64,000 nt of DNA from Triops longicaudatus. Its lineage: Eukaryota > Arthropoda > Branchiopoda > Notostraca > Triopsidae. The notes under the pieces were generated by a model that searched no databases, was not told where the DNA came from, and saw nothing but the letters and a program-made list of their open reading frames with translations. The stretch's first letter is position 1. Every line of letters starts with the position of its first letter. Below are positions 1 to 10,249 of this stretch, piece after piece. The DNA is taken from contig JAGQDJ010000073.1 of NCBI GenBank assembly GCA_022885665.1, positions 274,560 to 338,559 on the forward strand, written 5' to 3'. Position numbers and translations under genes: made by a program.

Positions 1-516
1 TTGTGTCATTTTCGGAAAAGAAGGTGTTAGACAAACAAATTATGAGCGAGTAGCAAAATTCTGTATGTAAGGTGCTCACTAGCAGTGCACGGGAAATGTC
101 TTAAAAGAATTTTACACATTATGACACAAAAACAAAACATTTTCATCTCACAAAAAAAGCACACAGAATACGCGGTTTTCCATATTTCCTTTCCTCTTCG
201 TTTACGATGCCAATGCCACAATTCTTCTATCATCCGTTTCCCGAAAACTGCCTGAAAGGGCTCCAAGAAAGCATTTGCCGTGGAGCTCGTCCGTTATAAC
301 TTTCATTTGCAAATAAACGGGTACAAGCTGAACTGGAACACTGAAGTTCAAGGCTTCTGCAAACATCTCTAAAAAAAATAATAAAAATCATTATTATTAT
401 TATTGATACTAATAATTTAGATATTGGCGTTAGCGGATTTTTTCTTTAATTTTCAGTTAACACATGCATAAGCATAGCTCACTGCTTTTTGATAGATTTA
501 TCAACACGGAATTTAC

Positions 517-1267
517 CTAAAGTATCGCGCACTTCATCTTCTTCCTCTTCGGTTTCTCCTTTCCAGTACTGGTCTTGTTTTCTTCCAACTTACGCGACCG
601 GATATCGCGCATTAGGTCGAAAAACACCTTAGAAAGAAAATACACCAAAACATCAGACAAATAGAGAAATCACTAAAAATCTGAAAAAAGTGAAAAAACC
701 CAAAAAATCTCAAAAACCCAAAATAATCGTTAAAACCCAGACAAAACACACAAAAAGCAAAGAATCCAGAGCCACAACCAAGGATCGGAAAATATTTTTT
801 TCCCCAAAAAATTCCTGAGCAAAAAGGCAGCTAAAAAGGAAAACAAAAAGCAATTTATGTATCTTTAGGATGTGGAAACCGACCTTATCAACATTTTCTC
901 TTGTCTTAGCGGAAGTTTCGATGTAGGGAACGCCCCACTGAGCTGCTCGTGCTTTGGCTTCTTCCTCGCTGACTTTCCTTCGTTCTTGCAAGTCGCATTT
1001 GTTGCCGACTAGCAAAAAGGGAATTTGCTCGTCGCTTTTCACACGCAGGATCTGCTCGCGGAATTGCTGCGTTGCTTGGAATGACTCTTCTTCGGTGATG
1101 GAAAACACGCAGAGAAAACCTTCGCCCGAACGGAAATAGTTATCTCGGATGGCAGCATAGTCTTCTTGCCCAGCCGTGTCCAAGATATCAATCTGAACCT
1201 CTTCGCCATCCAACGTGTGTTTCTTGCGGTACGAATCGGCCTTTGTAGGCTCATAGTCTTCCACGAA
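517..1267 (-). CDS. RalA: Ral small GTPase, last two coding exons (5' partial)
   Basis: Two minus-strand exons, 1267-884 and 627-517, join across a GT/AG intron in phase 0. The product is the C-terminal four fifths of a Ral GTPase, a membrane-bound GTP switch that acts on the exocyst and vesicle traffic. Visible marks are the Ral effector segment EDYEPTKADSYRKK, the G3 box DTAGQED, the G4 box NKCD and the G5 box ETSAK. After exon 2 ends in ENVDK, exon 3 gives VFFDLMRDIRSRK, a lysine-rich tail and the final CAIL, a CAAX box whose terminal Leu predicts geranylgeranylation. Exon 2 starts at FVEDYEPT after a TAG acceptor, as in Ral genes where the P-loop exon ends at MYDE. That first exon (GxxGVGKS loop) was not found anywhere upstream in the window, so the gene is 5' incomplete here. 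Family identity is very secure; the paralogue is inferred. Confidence 0.93.
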
Positions 1268-3244
1268 CTAAAAATAACAAAAACGACAAATCAGTAAATT
1301 TAATAAATTAATAAAATGAAAATTAATAAAATTAATAAAAACAAATAAATGCAACAGAAAAAAATATATTAAAAAAAATCTAGAAGTATTAAAACAATAG
1401 ACATAATAAAAACCAAGCACAGATAAGTAAAATAAGCTCAAAAAGTACGCATGAAACATATAAAAATGCCTAAATAACGAAATCTGGAACTGATCGAGTA
1501 AGAAAACAAGCTGAATTAAATATTTTGCGCTTTACTGCGCCATAAAATGTACAATTCTGCCATTCAGACAGAAGAACATCTTCAATTTGAATAAAAATAG
1601 AAGTACAATACACTAAAATCGGTAATAGAATGAAAGCATGGCTTCAACAGGCAACAAAATAAAAACTAGCATACAATACGTATAAATAAATGGATACAGA
1701 ATGAATCAAACGCTGCAAATACGTAATTAAGAATGCAAAAACGCACAAAGGGACGACTGACGGCTAGCTTTTGAAATCTAAGACAATAGATGCTTTTGTA
1801 AAAGTAATTGATGATAGTTTCCGAGGCATGGAAGTGTCCATGATAAATGAAGCGAAACGTGGCCCCAGGTACCGGCACTCTGACGGTACTGTCTGCGAAG
1901 GTGAAACGCCTTTTCACATGCGAACTCCCATGAAAGGTCACAAAGGTAACCTTTGCACCATAACAAAACGACCCGGATCGATAAGTCGTTTGTCTTTGTG
2001 GTATTCGTTGTTGGAATTGCCTTTTTCAGTGTTCAAAAGACTCAAGTTTGTAAATATTACGAAATGGTAACAAGAAACTCGTAAATCAAGCACGGAAATC
2101 GAACGACAACGCCTTTTTTTTTAAAGGAACCGTAAGTATTTTCGCACAGTTAATCCTCCGTTAGGAAGGAATGCTACAATAGAACACAAATTACAGACCC
2201 GTAACTGTCAAAACCGCAAAATGCTTCAAGGCAAAAGATGTCACGTTTAGTAATTTTCGATAATAGTTTTCTTCACTGACGCAGAAAGTAGCAAATGTCA
2301 AGGTTTCTAAAGTCAAGGACATTTTTTTTAGAAAAGGCCTGAATTTCCATAAATTTATTTTTGTGAAATTTTACGTTTTAAATCTCATGTTGTATATATT
2401 TAATAATTTTCTTTCATATATTCTGATTAACTTAAAAAGTGCGTGAAAACGGTAACAAGGAAAAGATTCCTCGTTATGGAAATGACTAAAATGGCCTTAA
2501 AATCAGCCAAGCGTTCGAAAAGGAACCGTTACGCCAGCTGTTCAATATTCATTCATTGTTAGCTACTGTGACATTGAGTACACAAAACGTCTACAAGCTT
2601 AACGGTAACAATCGTCAATCTGCACGACCTATTTACGCTTTGTGGTTTGTCTTGATATCCAGAGATTGCACTCAAACTAGTTTACCATTACTGTGACACT
2701 TACTAATTAACTCTTGTCAACACAACTCTTACTAAAAACATATGAAAATAAACTAACAAAAATAAATAGTGAAAAATAAATTAATAAAAATAAATAGAGA
2801 AAATATATTAATAAAAATTAGTAAAAATAAAAAATAAATACAATTAAAAAGCCCTTAAACTAAGATGTGCTGATAAAATTATTGCTTTCTAGAAAAGAAA
2901 ATCCATTACAGCGTCAAGCATACACGCAAACTGACGTTTTCGGCATGATTATGCTGTATTAGAACAGTTGCTGTCTGCGAAACGCTAACTTAACACTCAA
3001 ATCTTCGATTATTCTAACAAACAATAATGTCTGAATTGCACGATACAATACGCTATTAAATTCCCGACAAATTTTTGTGCACAAGCTTCGATTTAAAAAA
3101 AATTAAGGTAAAAAAAAAAATGAAAACGCAAAAAAATTGAAAATAAATAAAAAATAAAACAAAGATGCATAAAATTTTTGAAAAATAAATATCGATTAAT
3201 TTTTTTTTAATTAGAAAAGAGAAAGTAAAGAAGAGTCTTTATAC
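1268..3244. other. AT-rich gap between Ral exon 2 and RacGAP exon 3
   Basis: This stretch is dominated by A/T-rich simple sequence, including degenerate AATAAA-type runs at about 1300-1400 and 2745-2845. I found no Ral P-loop exon and no RacGAP C1 or GAP exon in it on either strand. A less AT-rich block at about 1750-2050 is open in several frames, but its translations match no family I know. Confidence 0.6.
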
Positions 3245-3846
3245 CCGTGGAATTTCTTTCCTGAATCGTTCCAAGTTTAATAAGTGGCGAGTCATGTTGT
3301 TCATCATAGCGTGAATATCGATGATTCACTGAGCTATTGAGGAATGCGAGCTTTTCACGCGTCTCATCGTTAACTCCTGTCGGGTTTTGGAATAAAAGAT
3401 CTCGTACCATCGCTACTTGTTGTTCCTGGAATATTTAGAACAAACCGACATGAATATTTGTAGTTATTTAAAAATTGACTTAAAATCTTACGAGTAAGGC
3501 CTTTTCTTTCTTGATTCTTTCTCTTTCTTCCAATCCATCACGTGTCATACTCAGCGAGTGCTTATTCTTCATTTCTAACTGATTAATAGTAGCTTTAGCA
3601 TGGGCCAATTCTCTTTGTAAGCGCTGAGCCTCCAATTCGGCCGCCAACCACCGTTTGCGACATTCTTCTTGGAATTTGGCAAACCTGAAAAACTCTACAA
3701 AAACGACAATTTTTCTAACAGTTGGTTAAGGTTTCAAGAAAACGTTTAAACGTCTTACCTTTGTCATAGTTAGGGATAATATGCTCGTGGTACCGACACA
3801 AATCATCAAACATTGCCGTTAAGGAAAGCTGCGCTGAGGAAGCCAT
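3245..3846 (-). CDS. RacGAP1/RacGAP50C (centralspindlin GAP) N-terminal exons, 3' partial
   Basis: Three minus-strand exons, 3846-3759, 3694-3492 and 3425-3245, have GT/AG borders and compatible phases (1, 0, 1). They give about 157 residues starting MASSAQLSLTAMFDD. Residues 30-130 form a charged coiled coil (FAKFQEECRKRW, then LERERIKKEKALLEQQ-type heptads) followed by MVRDLLFQNP and REKLAFLN. The order FxxxRxxW, long coiled coil, (I/V)R(E/D)(M/L)L, (S/T/R)xxLAFLN is the N-terminus of MgcRacGAP/RACGAP1/CYK-4, which binds the kinesin-6 partner in centralspindlin at the cytokinetic midzone. The C1 and RhoGAP domains expected downstream were not found between 3244 and 1268 or to the left edge. 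The start is the first ATG in the exon. The last donor (ACGG|GTATAA) is acceptable but unconfirmed. The family match rests on remembered motifs. Confidence 0.75.
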
Positions 3847-4333
3847 GGCGTTTTAGCTTAAAAAAGCAAATTTCCAAGCTAAATGACTACAGGAGTCACT
3901 GCAAACTAAAAAGAAAGTATTTTCTAATTGATGGACACATTCCCAACTTGGCTAGTAAAAAAGGCAGAGTGTCAGGCACCGAAAGTTTGGAAGACAAAAA
4001 AAAAACTGACAGCTTCCCAACGACAGAACGTTGTCTGCTTGTTTTCCGCGCTGGGAGAGAACGGCTGGAAGTTTGAATTTTGGCCCCGCCTGGTATGGGT
4101 GACGTCATCCAGACAGAGTTTGTCTAGGCAAATGGTTGCACCCGCTTTCAAACCGCTGAAACGCGGGAACGGCTGTAGGTCAATGGATTGCTTTGGTATT
4201 TGATAAATTTTACTCTCACTATTTTATTAATGCTGAAAACCTGTTTGCATGTAATATACTGTTTACATTCTTCTCACCACTGCGCAGAAACTATAACAAA
4301 ACTTGTGACATTTTAGAACTTTTCCGCTTTCAC

Positions 4334-4517
4334 CAGTGGCGTCGTGCACTTCAAAAATTTGGGGGGGGGGGGCCCGATTTTGCATTTCTTGTAAAAAGGT
4401 GCTACTTTTTTTTCAGGTTTACAAATTTTGAAAAAGGGTGATACCTTTTTTTTCAGGATGGCAAAAAATTTTGGGGGGCCCGGGCCCCCCCCGGCCCCAT
4501 ATGGCACGACGCCTCTG
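4334..4517. mobile_element. 184-bp non-autonomous hAT-type MITE
   Basis: The left end CAGTGGCGTCGTGC and the right end (reverse complement CAGAGGCGTCGTGC) form a 14-bp terminal inverted repeat with one mismatch. The element is flanked by a perfect 8-bp direct repeat gctttcac at 4326-4333 and 4518-4525, the target-site duplication length of hAT transposons. The interior is short, carries G- and C-runs, and codes for nothing. CAGNGGCG ends are typical of hAT elements and resemble the two other hAT copies in this window. Confidence 0.88.
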
Positions 4518-4525
4518 GCTTTCAC

Positions 4526-5148
4526 CGTGCAACAAATGCTCATGGTGAAAGTTGGATTTACGTAAACCGCGGTTCATAATTCGAAGCAAAAAAGGCGATA
4601 CAAGAAACCTTTCGAAAGCCTAGTAGGCCAGCTCTGAGAAAGATCAGCTTAGTGTTACGCAAACTGTGTTTGTGTGGCTGAACGTCTTTGTTTGTGAAAA
4701 ACTTCCTTGAAAATGTCTTCAGACCAGGTAAGATGATATTGTCAATATTGTAAGATGATGTATTAAGAGAAATTACTTCCACTAGTCCAGAAACCAAGGG
4801 TGCGGGGGGGGGGGGGCAAAAAGGGAAACTACGCTAAAAAATGAAACAATGAACAACTACTGGCGTGACATTACTCCCGGCCCACTTTCGAACGCCCCGT
4901 TCGACTTACAACTATCGACCTGGGCCTTTAAGGAAATTAATGTCAGCCGTAACTTAAGCATGGTTATGAAAACTGAACAATGGGCATGCAAACAGAGTTA
5001 CACAAACAAGATAAGGTTAGCCGGTGTTAGTAGGGGATAAAAATTATAGAACGCAACGCAGATTGCCATAACAAACCCTGTCAACAGTGGTAGCGCCTTA
5101 CAACCGGTTTTTTTAATAGATTCTTAAAGCTCAGTCTAGACAGGTTAT
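4526..5148. other. Unique spacer between the MITE and the retroelement
   Basis: No gene was recognised. A homopolymer G run lies at about 4804-4815. I looked here for a 3' LTR or polypurine tract of the adjoining Ty3/Gypsy element and could not find a copy of the sequence beside its putative primer-binding site. Confidence 0.5.
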
Positions 5149-8100
5149 TCACCGACCCTTTTGTTTGCTTTGCACCTTCTCCATCGTTTCCCTTACTATC
5201 TCGAACGTTTTTCTCAGCCGGTTAGCGACCTCAGTTGCCGGGCTGGTTGGCTCAGAATCTTCTTGCATAACATCAGGAATAGATCCCAGTGCTACATCAA
5301 TCGGTAGTTTTGGTTCTCTCCTGTACAAAATAAAGAACGGAGAATACCCGGTAGACTCCTGCCTCAAAGTATGGTAGGCGAAAGTCACGGCATCTAAACT
5401 AACGTCCCGATCCCGGTGATGGCTGCTTACGTACATGGAAAGCATGTCCGGAAGTGTGTGGTTCAGCCTTTCAGATAAGCCATTACATTGCGGGTGATAC
5501 GCAGTTGTCGTAGTGTGATTAGTCTGTAAGGCCCTGAATAAGTATTCCGTAAACTCTGCCGTTAAGCAAGTTCCCCTGTCGCTCAGAATTGTTTCCGGAG
5601 CACCGTGCCTTAGCACCACTTGCTGCACGAAAAACTTCGATACCCCATCTGCGGAAGCGCTTGGGACAGTTCGGGTTTCTGCCCACATTGTGAGGTAATC
5701 AACAGCTACTATAATGTATTTGTTCCCCGCGGCGGTCTCTGGGAATACACCATGGAGATTAATTTGATTTTCTCAAATGGTCGCTCGACTTTTACAGGTA
5801 TCATTAACCCTTTCTTCTTCGAAGCTTCACCCTTTTTTGTTCGACAATCCTCACAAGAAAGCACATCGTTGGACACGTCGCGCGTAATTTTGGGCCAAGA
5901 AGTATCTCTTGGAGACTTTGACCCACGTGCGTTTCAAGCCAAGGTGACCAGCTGTACGTCATCATGACAAGCGTACAATACGTCATGTTTTAGGGGTGCC
6001 GGTATACACAACCGATGGCGCTTTTGTCCATTCCTAACATTTACTCTAAAAAGCTTACCGTCATGCAAAGTGTACGGACTCACCTTTCGACGGTCTACGG
6101 CACTGGGATTTACATATTCTAGAATCCCGATAATCCTTGACCACCTGGGGTCATTTCGTATTTCATTTCTTACATCTTTAACTAGGTGGTCAGTAAGACC
6201 GACCGCGAAAACTACTGGCCCGTGTTCATCTTCACCCTCCGCTACTGGGGGTTCAACGGGATTACGTGATAATGCGTCAGCGTCACTGTGTACTCTTCCG
6301 CTCCTGTGAAATATCTGGAACTCGTATTCCATTAAAGACAGCGCCCATCTAGCAAGTCGTCCTGACGGCTCCTTCTTAGTCATCAACCAACATAACGCGT
6401 GGTGATCGGTGACCACTCTAAATGGTTCACCCCAGATAAAAGACCTGAATTTCTTTACAGCCCAAATGAGGGCAAGACATTCCTTTTCAGTCGTCGAGTA
6501 ATTTCGCTCACTTTTGTTCATAAGTCTACTGGCATAGGCAATTACTCGTTCAGTTCCGTCCTGTTTTTGTACCAGCACGGCTCCTTTACCGAAATCGCTT
6601 GCATCTGGGTGTATCTCGAATTCTCCTTTGAGAACAGGGTGGGCCAAAATGGAGGGTTTGCTTTAAGTCCTCGAATGCCCTCTGTTGGTCCAAACCCCAA
6701 ACGAACGGGACGTTGTTCTTGGTAAGCCGAAACAGTGGCTCAGCTCTTGATGAAAAGTCCTTAACAAATGTCCAGTAATGCGAGCAGAGACTAGAGAAGC
6801 TACGAACGTCTGTCAGGTTTTTGGGGACCGGAAATTTTTTCACGGCATTAACCTTGTCTCCTTCAGGCCGAATACCTTCAGGATTGATCACGTGACCGAG
6901 CACAGTTACGGTCTCGCAGACAAAATGGCATTTGCTCGGTTTTAATCCAGTCTCTTTTAGACTGGTCAGTACGGAGTTTATATCAGATAAATGCTGCTCA
7001 GAAGTTTTGGAGAAGATCACGACATAGTCCAGGTAAACGAGGCAAATCTGCCACTTACGGCATGCTAGGATGACATCCATCATCTTTTGAAACTTCGCAG
7101 GAGCGTTACATAACCCGATTGGCATCTTCCTAAATTGGTAGAGGCCATCCGGTGGGACCTAACCGCCTGCTGACGTACGATTCCCGCGCTAGACGAGACC
7201 CCTTTGTCTGTACTATGGCGCATGCTAGGTACTACTCTACCGTTTACACTGGCTTCGCTCCGGCAGTTGCGTGCAATATGTCCTGACCTTATACATTTAA
7301 AGCAACTTAGAGCACCTTCGTGCGTCCTAAAACTAAAGGGAGGATAACGGCCAACCTTACCTTGTGAGCTTCGAAGGTCGCTCCTCAGCTGCTGGAGTCC
7401 CTCGTTGAGCGCGTTCGTCAAATATCACATCATGTCCCTCAGATTGTCGCGGCTGCACGTCGTGGTGGCAAGCTCGGCACCAGCTACAGTGGCACACCTC
7501 TCCGAATTCCGAGACACAGAAGTCCACCATGACTGTGATGCCCGTGCCCTCTCCTGTCCGGCTTCTAGCTTCTTCGCTGCTTCGACAAATTCCTCACTGG
7601 TAGCGATATCACGCTGAGCCAGTACTTCAACGAGGCTCGGTCTCAAGCCGCGGAACAAATGGTCCAGCTTTTGTGCATCCGACATGTTGGGGTCGACGTC
7701 AAAGCACAACTGTAGCACTTCCATACAATACGAGTTAACGTCTCTTCGGGCCTCTGAACACGCATTTGCAGCTCCATAAGCTTTTTGTATGCCCTGGCTT
7801 TCGGTACAAAAGCCTTTTCGAATGCCAACCGAAGTTCCGTCCAATTTGGCACTTTTCTGCCCTGGTTTTGAAATTCTTTTCGAAACCGTGTTGACGCCAC
7901 ACCCTCCAGGCTTGCTCCGAAGAACCTTGCCTTGTCATCTTCAGACCACTCGTTAAAGTCCGTGGCCTCTTCGTAGTCATATAGAAACGTAACGGCGTCA
8001 GAGTCAGTACTCCCATCGAAACGGGGAATTGGTGTCGCTTTTCTTAGTGGTCCTCTTTCGAAGAAATCGAAACGGTCCCAGAGGACAGTACGGCACCCTC

Positions 8101-8253
8101 TTGGGCCATTTGAAATTGGATTATGGAAGGCACTACACTACAATCAAACAACAGGGGTAGAGATAAGCCGCGAACACGTCGGCTTTGTTGAAGGTGGCTA
8201 GATACCGACCCGTCTTCGGATGGGTTGCTACGCTGATCACGCTCTTTACTCAT
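5149..8253 (-). pseudogene. Decayed Ty3/Gypsy retrotransposon gag-pol
   Basis: Reading 3'-ward on the minus strand: a gag core at about 8040-7425 in shifted frames, and a CCHC zinc knuckle CFKCxxxGHIARNC at about 7300. Then comes an abrupt jump at about 7130 into the middle of reverse transcriptase (MPIGLCNAPAKFQ, VYLDYVVIFSK). RNase H (HPDAS, NYSTTEKECLALIWAV, TDHHALCWL) lies at about 6640-6240 and a frameshifted integrase zinc-binding region at about 5960-5850. The integrase core at about 5740-5300 keeps DYLT, LSDRG and GLSERLN (the D,D,E triad). Protease and the N-terminal half of RT are missing, the second Asp of the YxDD box is Tyr, and at least three frameshifts separate the domains. 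It is therefore inactive. The family is Ty3/Gypsy (Metaviridae-like order RT-RH-IN), similar in style to elements common in arthropods. I found no 3' LTR. Confidence 0.88.
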
Positions 8254-8323
8254 TAAGAGCTACGAGCAACTCACTCAAGTTTGTTTCTACGCACAAGCAC
8301 AATGATGGCAAAATCAGGGTTGT

Positions 8324-8341
8324 TACCCCGCATCTCCACCA
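8324..8341 (-). promoter_or_regulatory. Candidate tRNA primer-binding site of the Ty3/Gypsy element
   Basis: On the minus strand TGGTGGAGATGCGGGGTA begins with TGG, three bases after a possible LTR end ...GTGACA, and lies upstream of gag. Its complement ends GCATCTCCACCA, as a tRNA 3' end would. The position is right for a primer-binding site, but without the second LTR or the matching tRNA this is inference. Confidence 0.4.
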
Positions 8342-8663
8342 AAATGTCACGTCACTAACTAACACATGGATGTGTTTTACCAGTGGCGGCGCCAGGGGTT
8401 GCCCCGACAGATATTCGGTTTCCCCGACGGGGTGTCCATTGACAAAAGAACATGTCGCGAACGTCAATTTCAGAAAATACGAACAAAAATCGATTAACAA
8501 TTAAAAAATTAGTCTTTTAACTCATAACCAATAAAGAATTACTAAAAATAGGCATGGCCGCATGGGACAATTTTTGCAAGAAATTTCCATTTTTTCGTGA
8601 GAAGTTACCATAAAAACCCGATGGCCTAAGAGAAATTCGCTGAAGTTTTCTTGAATATTTTTA

Positions 8664-8909
8664 TCAACGTGTCAAAAAGTACCTGGGATAAACAGAACAA
8701 ACAACATCCATAAAGTTAAATACAAGAAAAAGTTACGATAAAAGTATTCGACATCGTGGGTATCGAGCTGCAAACGCATTAACAACNCAACGTGTCAAGA
8801 AGTACCTGGGATGAACAGAACAAACAACATCCATAAAGTTAAATACAAGAAAAAGTTACGATAAAAGTATTCGACATCGTGGGTATCGAGCTGCAAACAC
8901 ATTAACAAC
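8664..8909. repeat. 123-bp tandem duplication with an ambiguous base at the junction
   Basis: Two nearly identical copies, about 8664-8786 and 8787-8909, each run from CAACGTGTCAA through ACCTGGGAT to GCTGCAAAC(G/A)CATTAACAAC. The single N of the window sits at 8787, exactly at the junction. The duplication may therefore be a contig-join or collapse artefact rather than biology. Confidence 0.85.
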
Positions 8910-9227
8910 ATCGTTTAGATCCAAGAGAAGCAGAACGGGATTTGTGCACCCCGAGTATCATGAGATTATTCAGGCGGTCATTGCTCATCGTTGTCCTCAG
9001 ATGATTCTTGATGATCCTAAGAGTGCTGAAACTCCTTTCACATTCGCAAGTCGACACAGGAAGCGTGCATGCAATAGTAAGAATACGGTCAAGCTGAATG
9101 CATCCTTCAGTCGTCGAATGTATTGTTGAAACTGTATTAGGGACGCTGGGCTATCGTCTTCTCCTTTTCGGGCAAGGAGCCGCTTGCAGTTCTCAATCTC
9201 GATGGCTAACCCGTCTGCAGGGTGAGG
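8902..9227 (-). pseudogene. hAT transposase C-terminal dimerisation domain, frameshifted
   Basis: On the minus strand, one frame gives a run ending TLPVSTCECERSFSTLRIIK, then NHLRTTMSNDRLNNLMIL and a stop at 8902. CxxERSFSxLRxIKxxLRxxMxxxRLxxL is the hallmark of the hAT C-terminal dimerisation domain found in hAT transposases and the related TTF/ZMYM-type proteins. The preceding residues (AIEIENCKRLLARKGED, QFQQYIRRLKDAF) continue the homology in another frame, so one frameshift lies near 9105. Upstream, the coding sequence is cut at 9228 by a nested MITE. I could not recover the catalytic N-terminal part beyond 9892. Confidence 0.8.
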
Positions 9228-9883
9228 CAGGGGCGGCGGAGCCATGGGGGCAGTGGGGGCAGATGCCCCCATGAAAATGCTGCCATGGGGCAGTTCCATA
9301 CAAACTGCCCCCGTGAAAGTTTGGGAGGATTTTATCAAAGTTGTATGCTTTTGTGTTGTGTTTGTCAAGCGCCGAGTAGGTACAGTAGATACTTGTCCTA
9401 TGTAATCGAAGTAAAGAATCGCGACTGACGCACTTGATGCTTTTGAACATACACAGAGAAGATTCTCGCCGACTTCATCTCAGTGAAGTGTGTAAGGAAT
9501 TTGTGTCTCGCAATGCTGAGAGACGAAATGTGTTCGGCTCATTTGAGTGATTACTTACTCTACTGTTTGGCTGCTAATCGTTCATTTGAGGGCAGCCGAT
9601 TTTGAATTAGGACGCCTATTAGCCATTCCGAAAAGTTTGTGTATTCATTAATTGCTTGCTTATACGTACGGTATATAGATGTTATAGATGTATCTCGTCT
9701 CATAGACCATTCCACCAGGGTGCAAAATAGGTAAGTGCATTTTTTTTACAGTTTTTTACGAATACATTACATATAAAGAAAAATAGGTAAAATATTTTTT
9801 GTGGTACCGCGCACCTAACCCCCACTCCTCGGTAGAAGGTATTGAACTGCCCCCCTGACGAAATTGTAGTTCCGCCGCCACTG
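9228..9883. mobile_element. 656-bp non-autonomous hAT element nested in the hAT transposase
   Basis: The left end is CAGGGGCGGCGGA and the right end reads CAGTGGCGGCGGA in reverse complement, giving a 13-bp terminal inverted repeat with one mismatch. A perfect 8-bp target duplication gggtgagg lies at 9220-9227 and 9884-9891. The interior has a G/C-run palindrome near the left end (GGGGGCAGATGCCCCC) and AT-rich DNA with no coding capacity. It interrupts the hAT transposase remnant, so it is younger than the outer element. Confidence 0.9.
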
Positions 9884-10249
9884 GGGTGAGGAGGTGCTAT
9901 TCACAATGCAGCTCAGAAACAAGCAAGCTAGTGACTGTTTCTGTCTCCACTGCCCAATCACCAGCTTTTGCTGACTTCAACCAAACAGATTGTTAGGTAT
10001 ATAGGTATCAGGATATTTTACATGAACTTGAGGGAGGGTATCTGTTGACTCCAAAAGTTCTACACAGTGTATGGATGTGTGGGAATGAATTGGTCTAATC
10101 TTCGATACAGTCAGCAAATCTCTCTCTATGCAGATACTCATTTATAGGTCTCCCCGACACCCATTTTTGGCCTTCCCCGACGGGGTTCAGCAATTCCCCG
10201 ACGTGGTGTGTATGGACACCACGGCCCCCCCCCCCTGGCGCCGCCCCTG

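Larger units (their letters stand above)
8381..10249. mobile_element. hAT-superfamily DNA transposon remnant (outer element)
   Basis: The left end CAGTGGCGGCGCCAGGGG and the right end, reading CAGGGGCGGCGCCAGGGG in reverse complement, form an 18-bp terminal inverted repeat with one mismatch. Both subterminal regions carry CCCCGACGGGG words and a GGTGTCCAT motif. Inside are a hAT dimerisation-domain fragment (minus strand), a tandem 123-bp duplication and a nested MITE. Immediate 8-bp flanks (tgttttac, tcagagta) do not match, so the target duplication is lost or an end is rearranged. It starts about 36 bp beyond the presumed LTR end of the Ty3/Gypsy element, which suggests insertion into that LTR. 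Confidence 0.72.

Noticed and set aside
1771..2070. 99-codon plus-strand frame
   Set aside because: It overlaps two minus-strand frames of similar quality, matches no family, and lacks convincing splice or initiation context.
884..3425. A RacGAP-Ral fusion gene
   Set aside because: RacGAP exon 3 leaves one base of a codon and Ral exon 2 begins in phase 0; joining them gives a stop after a few codons, and the Ral P-loop would be missing.
5149..8345. A complete LTR retrotransposon with paired LTRs
   Set aside because: No second copy of the sequence beside the putative primer-binding site was found near the 3' end; only internal coding remnants are supported.
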